64,000 bases of DNA from Saururus chinensis (GCA_035235625.1 CP141144.1:25169014-25233013); one strand, 5' to 3'; positions 49,209 through 61,304 are shown, counted from the first letter of the stretch. Notes: a model not told the origin generated them from the letters alone. Numbers and translations are program-made.

Positions 49209-50440
49209 GCGAATCTGAAAGTCTTCGCAATCCTGCAAAGCTCAGTAGAAATGCTTCTTCTGCAACTGATATTAGTACTATCATGGCACAATGTGCCCCA
49301 AATCCAGGTTCAACCTTTTATCAGCTTGTTGAATGAATCTTTAAGCTGCCACTTTGTGGCCTTCTAGCAGAGCAAAATTATTTTTGGAGATGTGGTTATT
49401 TTAGCATTTTGGTAACTAATTCTGTTGTCGTATGAATGTGGTTGAGACTGTAAAAAATGGTTTATAACTAGATGTGCTGCATTTAATAATAGATGCACCG
49501 TGGAAAATAATGTTGGATTTTTTTCCCTCATAGACTTGGCTTCATCTATTCAATATTTCTCGTTTCAATTTTAGATAATTTATTGAACATTATTTTTTTT
49601 GCCTTACTGTTTGATCCATTTATTTACAGCTCCTCTCAAGTGAGGCAACAGTTGGTCCTTGATGAGAAACTCTTTGTACAGTATCTTTACTAGGTAGATA
49701 ATGATTACAGTAAGTGGACAAATTTAATTTATCTATCAGTAATCTTTATGCCTAACATGTTTCGCTTTTTAATTGATCTAGTAGGTTTTGACTTCAGTGT
49801 CAAGAACCTACCCCATTGTTCTCTACGTTAGGAATGTTGACGAACTTCTCTCAAGATCACAAAGAATGTACACTCTGTTTCAAAAAATGTTGAAAAAACT
49901 ATCAGGACCTGTACTGGTCCTTGGTTCCAGGTCGTTGGATCCAGGTACTGATTATACGGAGATAGATGAGAAACTCACTCTTCTATTACCTTATAACATT
50001 GAGATCAAGCCACCTGAAGATGAGACCCTCCATGTCAATTGGAAGTCCCAAATATAAGAAGACATGAAACTGATTCAGTCTCAGGATAACAGAAATGACA
50101 TAATGGAAGTACTTGCAACAAATGATATAGACTGTGTTGACTTGGGTTCAATCTGTCTAGCTGATGCAGCAGTTCTCATCAATTACATTGAAGAGATTGT
50201 AGTGTCTGCAATTTCTTATCATTTGATGAATACAAAAGATCCTAAATACCAAAATCGGAAGCTTGTCATTTCATCAAAAAGGTCAATTGCTTATAATTTA
50301 TAGTGATATACATCTTTTTTGTCTCGTAGTTATAAGTCTATTCTAACTATGTCTGTATTGAACAGTTTGTCTCGTGGATTGAGTATATTTCAGCAAAGTA
50401 AATTTGATTCAAAAGATACTAGGCAGTTGGAGGGAACCAC
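49209..50440 (+). pseudogene. 5' fragment of a plant AAA-type ATPase (DAA1/ATAD1-like family)
   Basis: The pieces are a Ser-rich exon at about 49209-49306, then DEKLFVQYLY (about 49658-49687), then the stretch from TSVSRTYPIVLYVRNVDELL through LFQKMLKKLSGPVLVLGSR, LLLPYNIEIKPPEDETLHV and ICLADAAVLINYIEEIVVSA to about 50290, and LSRGLSIFQQSKFDSKD at 50355-50412. This order and wording match the region before the AAA core in a family of large plant AAA ATPases. A TAA at 50055-50057 interrupts the frame between KSQI and EDMK. Introns are still present, so the segment was copied as DNA. The FZL-like fragment starts in the linker that follows. Confidence 0.7.
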
Positions 50441-53140
50441 GGGTGCAGGATCTAAGAGAATTCGGCTCAAGCTTGAAACACCAATAGCAATTGCTGACCG
50501 GTTGCTTACTGCCTCTCAAACTCTTGTTCAAGACGAATGTGAACGTGCTAAAAAGGACTTAGTCTTAGTTAATGAAATAGTCGGTAGTGTCAAAGATTAT
50601 GCTAAGAAGATGGAGCATGAGAGCAGCTACTGGATGAAATAGACTTTGTCACTGGTATTCCCTGGTCTTGTTCCGGCCATTAACGTTCTGTCTTATTTTT
50701 TGTGTGGTTTCAAGTTCATTCCATTGGCAGTTGATTGGCTCCCTTCGTGCACTTGTCCTGGAGGAAAGTGCATCCCTTTTGCCTCTTTAGTGAGAGTCTT
50801 ATGGTTGGGGTCCAAGGCTGCCACTGTGGATGAATGATGGTTTAAAATTTTCCTCTTTTGTACTTCCACTTTAGGATATTGATCGGCTCTTTGAAAGCGA
50901 TATTTCCTATTATTTGAATGGCTTGGCTCACTAATGAGCAAGGTTGCGAATCTTGAGCCATTCAATCCATGTGTCTCAACTTACGTGTTCTAGATGTCTT
51001 TCAGACAGGCTGTTTTATGCACTGAGATGAAGCTGTTAATTCATGCTGATTTGGGCTCCCCTAGTGGCAATATACCACACTTTAGACTTCTTTCCTTTGT
51101 AGTGATAATATATAATCATATTATGCCACATACTTGTTACGAGAAAATCATCTTTATCTGTTACTTGCAGATTGAAACATTAAAGGACAGTTTAGTGAAG
51201 CTGACTGAGTTGACTCTTCAATTGTCGAATCTTGACCTTGTTACGAAGTACTTCTTCCAAGGACAGCAATCTGTATCCAAGTCTCCTGCCTCTAAAATTC
51301 AAGACAAGATTATTAATCTTGTACTATCTGATGGTCGTGTAAGTTTTCCATATCACTGCAATTTCCAGACACTATTAATTAAATTCTTTTGCTCCTTTTG
51401 GGGCAAATATATTATTATTTTTAAAACTTTACCTATTATTGGGATATGTTCCAGACAAAACAATGGGGATAGATTTCCCATTGTTTCCAGCATTGTGAAT
51501 TCCAATTTCATCCACATTGCAAATGTTGTGTTCACTGATGATTTGGCTGATTCTATATTGGTTGGATTAGTTTGTTTCTTTTACTGAGTCCCATATTGAT
51601 GGTTTACTCAAATTGTGCACTCGTCAGATTTTATTGATGAGAAGTTGGCCTTATATGGTGAAAGTGGCTATATTGAACAACGTTATCCTTTGCAAATGAG
51701 GACAATTATGGAAGTGTCTTGAGGCAGGAGGCTATTTTCTCGTAATTTTTAGAGCTATCTAATGCTACTTCTTCTCTTCCAAAATTATAAGGAACAAAGG
51801 ATATATATATTAGTTGATTAAGTTACCAATCTATGATTGATGTAATGTGTCATAAAATAGATCCATGGTTATCATATATATGCATTTTATAGTGATAACC
51901 CTTGAAATTGTATTCTTTTCGAGAACCTAAGTTGTATATGAGTTGTTTTGAATCCAAGCCAATTATTTTGATGCTTAGTTACTTTCAAGTCCTATGATGG
52001 TTTCAGGATCAGGCTTGGTTAGTTTTTTAATTTAAGTGCGAACTTGGCGCAGTCATCTAACAAGCCGCCTGGCTGGCTTGGTCATGGGCTAGTGTAGCCA
52101 AACATAGTGAGAGAAGATAGAGCATGTAGTGAGAAATCAAGAGGAATTGCAGGTCCATTTCTAGGTTAGTATTTATACTCTACATAAAGGACTCTATCCT
52201 TGACACATGGGCATTACTAATGAGACTTGGAAATCACCTCAACATGTGATTTGCTTAGTCCTGATTCCTTATGCAAATGAGGCATTATTGACATGGGCCT
52301 GCCTCAAGGATGGTTGTATCAGAAATCTTCCAAGATTTTGTGTATATGTTTAAATCAATGTTTCATTTTCTCTTTTACTGTCTGCTTGTGCATTTTAAGA
52401 TTTAGTAAATAGGCCTATAGCATTTTAGTTGTGATTCTTGTGAAACGCCGAAATGCAGGAGTTAATCTAATTGAAGAATTTAAGGTCTATGAAGATTCAT
52501 ATTTAAATCCTTATTTGCTTTGTGCTGACCAACCTGGTTTCTAATTCATACGTGGGTATTCATGTGACCGTCAAAAAGGAAAATGAAACAGAATGTTTCT
52601 CACTATCATCAACTGCATTATGATAACTCCTAGGGAAGTCTACCCAACTGCACACATCTCTACTGTAGCCTATAATATGCCACTGAGTTTAGATCCTCAC
52701 AGAACTTGAATTGAAAACTTGATAGTGTTCATGATGCTCTCACTTTATAAACTGCATGTGAAGTGTGCCCTGTTTCATGTAATATCATTGCCATTACTAT
52801 CACTTTATATACTGCATATAGATATCTAGAATTTGTGTCCTCAATTCTGGTGTTTCGAATAGGCATTGCTATTACTTATAGTGTGTTTGTTCTAATTTGA
52901 TGCTCAGAGACTTGTTGGAAATATTTATCATGGTTGAAGTCTACCAGTAGTGACGAAGGAAGACATTACAAAGAAATTTTTACCAAAAGATGGTCCTCCT
53001 CTGTAAACGCCCAAGAAATTGTCCATTCAGAATCCTATGAATTGTTGAGAAGAGCAGAACTGAGAATGAGCTTGCAAGTATTGGAGAATTTCAGTGCTAG
53101 TGCTGCAGGAAAAGTTTTTGAACAAGAAATCCACGAAGTT
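50441..53140 (+). pseudogene. FZL: Fragment of an FZL-type (FZO-like) dynamin-related GTPase gene
   Basis: Three exon pieces are visible. About 50445-50643 reads ETPIAIADRLLTASQTLV and VNEIVGSVKDYAKKME. 51171-51338 reads VKLTELTLQLSNLDLV and has a donor GTAAGT. About 52940-53140 reads EIFTKRWSSSV, LRRAELRMSLQVLENFSASA and VFEQEIHEV, followed by GTGAGT. They correspond in order to the region C-terminal to the GTPase domain of chloroplast FZL, a thylakoid/envelope membrane-remodelling protein. The GTPase domain and the C-terminal membrane region are absent, and the first piece ends in a stop (TAG near 50641). Identification is from recalled family sequence, so moderate. It interrupts the AAA-ATPase fragment on the same strand. 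Confidence 0.65.
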
Positions 53141-53147
53141 GTGAGTC

Positions 53148-53226
53148 CAATATGGATTATTGTGCTGATATATTTTTTTTTCTTATTTTCTTTCTGAATA
53201 TGGATTATTGTGCTGATATATTTTTC
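53148..53226 (+). repeat. Tandem duplication in an intron at the FZL/AAA junction
   Basis: 'atatggattattgtgctgat' followed by 'atatttttt' occurs at 53148 and again at 53197. It lies where FZL-like text stops and AAA-ATPase-like text resumes, and may mark the joining event. Confidence 0.8.
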
Positions 53227-53239
53227 ACTGGTAATTGGA

Positions 53240-54188
53240 AGTTGCAGAGGATGCTATTACCAACGTGAGCACTGATGGAAAGGGTGAAGCTCCGATGCCT
53301 GATAATAAAAGTGAAACAGAGAAACCTGTTACTGTGTCCAAGAAAGGCAGTGATTCTACTGCTCCAACAAAAGTGCCTGTAAGTACATTGACTTTTGCAA
53401 AGGCTGCTTGAATTTCGTTATCTTTGCTCTCATTAAACTACTTGTCTTGGCTGTGTTCTGACACTGATTAGATGTTGTTTAGCAAGATGGAGAATTTAAT
53501 TTAATATGGGGCTTCTCTTACGACCTGTTGTCTTTCTCTTCCTTGATTGTTAATATATGTATCCTACCTTCATGCACCAACCAAGTTCCTCTGTCAATAG
53601 GAAGTTCCTGACAACGAGGAGGATAAGTGCATTGGGCCTGAGGTCATCCCAGCAAGTGAAATTAATGTGATATTTGTAGACATAGGTGCTCTAAATGATG
53701 TAAAAGAGTCACTTTAGGAATTGGTTATGCTTCCACTCCGAAGGCCTGATATTTTCAATGGTGGTCTATTGAAGCCTTGCTGAGGAATTCTTCTTTTTCG
53801 ACCACCTGGTACAGGCAAGACAATGATGGCCAAGGGTATTGCCAAGGAATCTGGGGCAAGTTTTATTAACGTTTCAATGTCCACTATCACCTCTAAGTGG
53901 TTTGGGGAGGACGAGAAAAATGTGAGAGCATTATTCACATTAGCAGCCAAAGTCTCTCCAACAATTATATTTGTGTATGAAGTGGACAGCATGCTGGGCC
54001 AACGAACCAGGGTTGGGGAACTTGAGGCGATGCGAAAGATTAAGAATGAGTTTATGATGCACTGCGATGGCCTGATGACCAAACTTGGGGAACGCATACT
54101 TGTACTCGCTGCTACAAACAGGCCATTTGATCTTGATGAAACTTGGCCAGATGGTATTCGTTATGCAGTTGTATATTTAAAAAGTTAA
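53240..54188 (+). pseudogene. AAA core fragment of the same AAA-type ATPase
   Basis: Exon text at 53246-53382 (Asp/Lys/Ser-rich linker) is followed by the core: PEVIPASEINVIFVDIGAL (53639-53695), LVMLPLRRPDIFNGGLLKPC, Walker A as PPGTGKTMMAKG (53806 onward), SASITSKWFGEDEKNVR-type text, Walker B, and RILVLAATNRPFDLDE (54094-54140). The family's Walker B Asp (normally FVDEVD) is Tyr here (FVYEVD), the residue before the first Pro of Walker A is Arg instead of Gly, and TAG (53716-53718) and TGA (near 53781) break the frame. Sequence leaves the family right after the NRPFDLDE motif. It is therefore a truncated, non-functional copy. Confidence 0.75.
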
Positions 54189-54850
54189 ATAGTACAATCA
54201 AATTTATTTGATGGGTATATAACTACGATGATACTAATATACAACATTTTTCTAAATAGAATGGTTATGAAAAAGTTGTTCCATATCATCTGTTATCCAT
54301 ATGTGGCATGTGTAACTGATAAACTGACCGAGAAATGGTGGACAAGGATGTAAAAAATCCATACCATCTCGGTAATGGGACCGTTTTATGGGTAAAAATC
54401 TAGAAAATGGTTATCGTAATAGATATAAGTCCTATCTCCATCAAATCTTTCCATTGAGGGATGATCATCTTTTGAATTGTGGATCATAAGAAATTGAGAA
54501 TGTGTATGTGTTAGCTCACTTTAGCATAAATGATTGATAGCTCCTAATTGGTATGACAAAAAATGCTTTCAGCCCCATTTTGCGGGATGATCATCTTTTG
54601 ATTTGCTCAATTGAACTAGAGCTAGTCCATCATGCTAATTAGATTTTGAAATGCGCAAATAAAAAATCAGCCCATAACAACCCCCTTAATGCATAGAGAG
54701 ACACGCCCCGGTTATCCATTAAAAAGGTTGGAAGGTAACTGGGTAAGCCAGATTTCTTGTGTCACGCACTATTAAGCAATAGGTAGCTTATTTCACGTTT
54801 AATATCCCTCATTGGGGTGGCTGAATTGTTCGACGTCAGATTCATGTCAC
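54189..54850. other. Spacer between the AAA fragment and palindromic array 2
   Basis: AT-rich, no gene seen. The phrase 'gatgatcatcttttgaattg' near 54461 recurs as 'gatgatcatcttttgatttg' near 54586, a small diverged repeat. Confidence 0.5.
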
Positions 54851-54854
54851 ATTT

Positions 54855-55270
54855 GTTGGAGCAATATCGCTCCAACATAGGAGCAATATCGATCCAATGT
54901 TTGAGCGATATTGCACGAACATTGCCACAATATCACTCCAATGTTGGAGCAATATCGATCCATCATTGCTACTGTTGGAGCAATATCGCTCCAATGTTGG
55001 AGCGATATCACGCTATTGTTGGAGCAATATCGCTCCAATGTTGGAGCGATATCACGCTATTGTTGGAGCAATATCGCTCCAACATTGGAGCAATATCGAT
55101 CCATCAGTGCTACTGTTGGAGCAATATCGCTCCAACATTGGAGCAATATCGATCCATCATTGCTACAGTTGGAGCAATATCGCTCTAATGTTGGAGTGAT
55201 ATTGCGCTACTGTTGGAGCAATATCGCTCCAACGTTGGAGCGATATTGCGGCAAGTTTAGAACAATATTG
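54855..55270. repeat. Palindromic tandem array 2 (TTGGAGCAATATCGCTCCAA units)
   Basis: About 14-16 copies of a 20-22-bp unit are present, dominated by TTGGAGCAATATCGCTCCAA, the array-1 palindrome with one changed central base. They alternate with 'gttggagcgatatcacgcta' and with 'atcgatccatcattgctact' spacers. Higher-order units of about 65-75 bp repeat almost exactly, so this array is younger or more homogenised than array 1. It lies about 10 kb from array 1, on the far side of the Ulp1 gene and the captured fragments. Confidence 0.9.
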
Positions 55271-55620
55271 GATGAACATTGATGTTCTTCACTATAAATT
55301 TGTTTCGTATTAAGTGTTTCCAAGTGATAATTTACTAATGAAAATTTTAAATTAAATTTCAAATCCAGAGTTCGTTAGGGCTTTGATGAGCACGCTTAAT
55401 ATATTAATGCATATGAAACTTACTAGGTGCCCACTACTCTTTTAGTATTTTCTTTAGATTCATTCCCTCTAACAAACCTATCAAGTAATAAAATGATCAA
55501 AGATAAGAACGAACCAAACAAAAATTTATCTACACTTTCATTGGGCATGAACTCATAGATCAGTAATTTTTATTCTTTGCGGGTGCACCATCCCTACAAA
55601 AGATCAATTAATTTCTTTTC
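55271..55620. other. Spacer without features
   Basis: AT-rich, no reading frame or repeat that I can name. If array 2 is subterminal, an element end might be expected here, but no inverted repeat with the left side was found. Confidence 0.4.
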
Positions 55621-55679
55621 TTATGTTACTGTAGAGTTACGGTTCTTAAAATCCTTACAATGAAGTAGGGAAATACCAT

Positions 55680-56650
55680 ATAAACATATCCACATCCACC
55701 CTCTCCAAGCTTATTGGCCGTAGAGAGATTCTCAGAGTATGCAATATTGTGACAAAGGAAAGCATAGTATGCAATATTGTGACAAAGGAAAACAGAGTAT
55801 GCAATATTGTGCACAACTAAGAAACACTGGCAGTCCCATCTTAGGCAAGCCCCACCCTTCCAAACAATAAGAATGAGGTCAACACATTCTACTTGGGATC
55901 ATGTAATATGTGCAGCTTTAGACATACTGCATCAAGGACAATGTTTGAAGCTTTAACATCACGATATATCACTTGACATTCTGAATCGTGCAAACATGTG
56001 AGTCCTCGTGCAGCACCAATTGCAACTTTGATTCTTATAGCACAAGAAAGTGGTCGAGCTCCTCCTAAAAAAGAGGTCCATTTTCTATGAGATGCAATAT
56101 AACTAAAAAGAAATCAACAACTGCTAAATAGATATCTTTACATATTAAAATGAGTCACAACAAGTACGCATTCATGTTCGTACACAACAAACAAAGGCAA
56201 TACAACATACATGAATTATATGAAATCTACATCTTTCAATGTTGAAAGTGTGGGAACTTTGATTTTATGACAAACGTTTCTCCCGAAGATGCATTATTAG
56301 CATGATTTAATTTCCAAGTAAAATAAAACAAAGTAGGATAATTTACGTTTAAATAGGTGGTTCTCCAGACTACCTATTTATAACATCCCTTGAAAACATA
56401 ACCAAATCCTCCTACTCCAAGGAGATATTATGTACAGAAGTTTCTAGTCGCATTTCTGAGCTCATTGAAAGAGAAGTTCTTCAAATTTGGGGATGACAAT
56501 ATTTTGCCCTCACTTCGTAGTGTTGGAGCATTAGAACTACCACTTTTTTCGCTGTAAGAAGGCAGAGTCAAACTTGATACACTTGTAGATAATTTTCTCT
56601 TGTTGTTGGTTTTTGAAGCATCTAATTCAGAGATATAACGGAGTTACAAA
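55680..56650 (-). pseudogene. Receptor-like cytoplasmic kinase (RLCK VII/PBL-type) fragment
   Basis: On the minus strand, 56560-56340 reads SSLTLPSYSEKSGSSNAP, then LSSPNLKNFSFNELRNATRNF, a stop (TAA), then YLLGVGGFGYVFKG, the start of a PBL-type kinase domain with its glycine-rich loop (GVGGFG instead of GEGGFG). After a gap, 56095-55920 reads [40 protein letters not shown] and KASNIVLDA, the catalytic-loop region (normally YRDFKTSNILLD). The exon with the ATP-binding lysine is missing, and the part after the catalytic loop is replaced by a short tandem repeat. It is a dead copy of a cytoplasmic immune-signalling-type kinase gene. It lies just outside palindromic array 2 and may have been captured by the same element. 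Confidence 0.75.
55738..55815. repeat. Three-copy tandem repeat of about 29-30 bp in the kinase fragment
   Basis: 'tatgcaatattgtgacaaag' occurs in near-identical units at about 55738, 55768 and, truncated, 55798. It lies where the kinase activation segment should be coded. Confidence 0.85.
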
Positions 56651-57668
56651 AAGGATACAACATTATACACATTTTGGCTCTTGGTTCTTTAGAACTACAA
56701 CAAGTATGAAGGAAGAATAAAACCCAAGAATGGAAGAACATTTTAAAGCAAGTGTGAACATAGACTACAAATGCTAACAGGAAAAAGGGAAAGGAGAACA
56801 TTTTACAACAAAGTACTATATTCACCCTCAATAAATAGTCCATGGATAACCAAATGTTATATGTCCTAGAACATATTAACTAAAACATACATACCCTTGT
56901 TCCTAACTAAAAAATTTACTAAAACATAGAGCAAATTTTATATCTTTTTAAGTTCAACAAGTGAATATTAGTATAAACATAAATGGTGGATCACACAAAA
57001 ACACCTTAAAAGGTTTCAAAAATCTCAAGAATATTGCACAGTTGATGGAATAAGAACTCCTTCAACGTACTTGTTTATCTGTCATGTGCAGGTAAGCAAC
57101 AGTTTAAAAAACTAGATCATCATTGCAATATTGTTGCCTGTAACATAGGTGCCAAATCAGTTGCATGTCTAACTATAAAACTTAGAATATTATGGTACAA
57201 TTCCAATAATCAAAGTTCCATCATCAGGTTTATGATTGCCAAAAATTGATAGGAACTATACTATGAACAATCAACCCTACTACTAGTCATTGTTCTTACA
57301 GGTCTGACCACAAAGTGGTCATTCTTATTAGGATATACAAAAGCAAACGACAATTTAGCATCTCTTCTTCTTGCTTGAGGATCAACCTCATTGACTTGAA
57401 AAGGTTTATAAATGTGTATAGTTCATGTCCAGGAAAAAAAGTATTAAAAAAGCCTTCAAGAGGGGTAATATAAAACTTAATATACCAGATCTATCAATTC
57501 ACGAATTGTAGCATCCTTCCATGTTTAAATTTGTACTTCATCCTTGGGTTCCTTACCTCTCATTGCAAAATCTTCATTGGAATGGTGCCCACCAATCTAC
57601 AAGAAATAGAAAGCATTTATACAGAACAACAAAATGAGAAAAGGAGAGCTACATAATATGATTAGTGT
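56651..57668. other. Region without a recognisable gene
   Basis: AT-rich sequence with short minus-strand open frames of no recognised similarity. It may be further intronic or transposon sequence upstream of the kinase fragment. Confidence 0.4.
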
Positions 57669-57673
57669 GACAC

Positions 57674-60600
57674 TGTCACGACCCGGATTTTTAAAAGCAT
57701 TTTTAAATAGCACGAACGGTAGGTAAATTTTTTTTTCTTTAAATACAAAACAAACCCTTCGATTAAATATCCAGGTCATGATAACTGGGGTTCACAAATA
57801 CGAATATCAAATCACATGATATTATTTAACATCTGAAAATTCATAAAGACTAGCTCATCCATCTAAGTACAAGTCTATCACCCGTCTGAAAATAAATAAC
57901 AAGTTGACTCTCACGTTTAAGGCACACTTACATATTGGAGTTTCAAAAATGCAAAAACCTCTTGAGCTCGCCTGCCTTGGTGTCACTTGTCGTCGCCTGG
58001 AGAATCTACAATAAAGCAAACCAAACAACAACCATAACCACAATGGAGCATCTCCGCCTTCAGGAGAAGAGCTTCCAAAGGACAAAATGTTTTATTAATA
58101 TTTTTTGGATCGGGCCAACATCACCCGATGTTAGTTGCCTACGTACTCATCAGACAACATCTCCAATGTTTCCAACAAGATTGGATCCAGACATAGTTCT
58201 GCCTAAAACTACACTATACTAAGAAGCATAGCATCACCCATGCAATGCTTAAGTATTTTAAAGCAACCTACATTTTATGCAAGTCATTTAATCGTTCCAC
58301 TTATCTAATTAACAAGCAATATCAAATATGTTATTAATTATCTCTCGAACCATTGTTCGATAATTAACACTAACACATCTGAATTCACTTAGAGACAACT
58401 CACCCGTTGAGAAATCTCCAAACCCAAGACTCCAACATGCAGAACATCAATATACAATGGAACACATAAAGTAATATACAGAGCACTGAATATAACATAG
58501 CTCAGAAACATGGGCTGACCTTTAACCAATAAAGACCAACACAATGCACAAGACTATGGACACCGTTCAGGAAACAATGCACTAATTGTTACCTGAAAAA
58601 TACCGACTCCCGCTCAAAGGATTAATTGTATGCTAATAGAAATCCTAGCATCTCTAGAGATCCACTTGGATCAGCCATGGGTCTAGAGATGTAGGTACCA
58701 GCTCTGCTCATGGACACACTGGCTGGAGGTAGACGAGCCTTCCATGATGCTCAAAAACCTGGTTTGCGCATTTGCAGGGATCCATCGTCCCAAAGGAGCG
58801 GAGACCACAAGGGTCTAAAAGATTACCGTCATGGCTATTATCAGAAATCCTAGCATCTCTAGAGATCCACTTGGATTAGCCATGAGCCTAGAGATGTAGG
58901 TACCAGCTGTGCTCATGGACACACTGGCCGGAGGTAGATGAGCCTTCCATGATGCTCAAAAACCTAGTTTGCGCATTTGCAGGGATCCATCGACCTAAAG
59001 GAGCGGAGACCACAAGGGTCTAAAAGCCATGGCTATTATTGTGAGCTTAAACTTTGACTCCAAGAACATCCAATAACAACCCTCGGTTCAATAACCAAGG
59101 AAAAATTCTATGTCAAGGCCCCGTTCACTTCATGAACTGGTCCCGACCCTAAATAGGGTATTTAGTCTTTATCTTGATTAGGTGTTCTTGCCCAATCCAA
59201 ACTATCAAACCCCAAACAATTATTCTTTCAATAATTTAAAGATAGTGATAAATTACTATCACAACATCAATATCAAAAATCGAAACAAAGAACAACATAA
59301 ACCATAAGAACTACACAGGTCTAAGCATATCATAATATCAATAATAAAATTCATTAATGATATAAGAATTATTTGAGCACTCATGCCCTAACCCTCCTTG
59401 GGTTATCTTAATAAATCTTTATGAAACTGGTCATAATGCATCTAAGGGCATTAGAGTAATTATCCAACATTGGATACAGTCCTCTCTGCACTCGGGTAAG
59501 TCTTTAACCTCTAAAAAGGTTTCAATATCACATTGGCCCGTTAATAGCATCCATGCGAATACGGGCCGATTTGCATAAGGGTATATTTTTATCTTTTGTT
59601 CAGGGCCTCCCTGAACCTTGACAGGTTCAACACTAATCCCAAGGGTACACCTTGACATTGTGAACCCGTGGTAATTTTCTTTCCGCTTAACGGGGTCGTA
59701 AACCCCTTGAATCGACTCCGGTTCAGTTAACTGTCTTACCTTAACCCTAGGGGTAAAACATTCAAATATCTACTTATTGGGATTTTTACTTAGCTTATGG
59801 CTTGGTCCAAATTTTGGATACTCACTGGAATCTCCCTGAGATTTTTCTCAATTTATAAATCCACTTATAGGCCCCTGATCCAGAGGCCCTAAACTCGATC
59901 ATTAGTGATTTATTCTATGCTACACTTACAAGGGTAAATTAGTCATTTCAGAGGCTCTGGGATTTTTCCCCGGTCTGAAACTTGGTCGGGACTCTTGAAA
60001 TACTTCTATGGATACTTGGTAATTTTTACGAATTTTTTATAGTCCTAAAGCTAGTGAACCAAAACCGGTTCAATAACATTTTTTTTAGACTAGACCAGAC
60101 CGGGTTAGACCCATTCGGGTCCGGTCCTGGCCACGGGTCGCCTGACCCGAACCCGCCCCTGACGACCTGCGACGCGCGGGTCGTCTCCTTCGCGTCCGGC
60201 CAGAGGCTGGAAAGCCTCTGGCGGTGGCAGCAGCTGCTGGCCCGGCGGGGCAAGGCTAGGCCTCACTGGATCTCCGCCCGTCGGCGATTCCGGTGGGCCT
60301 GGACTCGCCACCGCCCGGCGGCCGGCCGCGGTCAAATATTTCTTTTTTTTTCTCTCAGTGATGCAACCAGTTCACGGCGCCACGGAGGCAGGCAGCCATG
60401 ACCGGAAAAAGTACGGGATCGACGGGATCGCCGTCTTCTGGCGATTCCGTGACCCCCGGTCCCGCCTCCGGCCACGGTCCGCACCGCGCCGCCGCCTGCC
60501 ATTCATTTTTTTTTATACTATGACGACCCGGCGGCAGCCAATCCGCCGCCACCAAGGCTGCCGGATCCAAATCCACTGCAGCCAAGACCGGCACGCCCCT

Positions 60601-61299
60601 CCCTCAATTGGTCCAGCCACCAGCTATCGGCCGATTGCCGGCCGGTGACTGGCCAACAGTAGCAATTTCAATGAAATTATGTGAACCGTGATTGCAGAAA
60701 TCACTATTCACATAATTAACAAAAATGATTTTATATTTTAATAATAAACTATCTTTGATATTGATTCAAAATCCTACCTCGCAGGCCGATTTGTCGTCGA
60801 TCCACCATCGCCAATGCTTCGCCGGAGTCTCGCCGAAAAATTCTCTTGACGGCTCATCCTTTTCCCTTCCAAAAAGCCTCCATTCTCTACTTTGATCGGG
60901 CAAAAAGACCCCCAAATTGTGCCCTAAGAAGGCCTTTTATAGGTATAGGATTAGGGCTCCTAATTCCATGAGGAATTAGACTTCCAAAACCCAATTTCGG
61001 AACAGTAATTTATCAGGCCCACATCGCAGCTTAAACCACCAGTTCGCGTGTTCAATTCGGGTAAACGGGTCCTGCACAATATGTTCAACTTCAGACGGTC
61101 ATTTCTCCCTCATCCAGACTCCGATTTGTGCGTTCTTGGTGGCGTTTCGAAGCTCTTTCTGTCTATTTTCTATCCATATATATATCAGCCACCAAATCCA
61201 AGCATGGATTAATTTATTCCAACGGAAATGTCAAGGGGTCTAACACCCTAATTTCCACCTGTACGACTTCAGGAATTTAAAAAATTCCCAAACGTTACA
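57674..61299 (-). mobile_element. Inverted solo LTR of family 2 with target duplication GACAC
   Basis: The 3626-bp unit begins TGTCACGACCCGG and ends CCAAACGTTACA. GACAC flanks it at 57669-57673 and 61300-61304. It corresponds in inverse orientation to 5606-9160. A GC-rich patch (60100-60650) yields several open frames on both strands, none recognised and all within the LTR. No interior or second LTR is attached, so it is a solo LTR. It separates the kinase fragment from the FAR1-like gene. Confidence 0.88.
58643..59036. repeat. Tandem duplication of about 200 bp in the solo LTR
   Basis: Two near-identical copies start 'aatcctagcatctctagaga' at about 58643 and 58847 and end at 'cacaagggtctaaaag', with 'ggaggtaga' and 'gatccatcg' between. 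The few differences indicate a recent event. I did not find the corresponding doubling in the copy at 5606-9160. Confidence 0.85.
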
Positions 61300-61304
61300 G
61301 ACAC

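Noticed and set aside
44230..55270. CRISPR-like appearance of the palindromic arrays
   Set aside because: The units abut or are separated by related, not unique, spacers, there are no cas genes, and the context is a plant nuclear genome.
60026..60648. Open frames on both strands in the GC-rich patch at 60.0-60.6 kb
   Set aside because: This is the inverted equivalent of the LTR patch at 6.2-6.7 kb. The frames are not conserved between the two copies.
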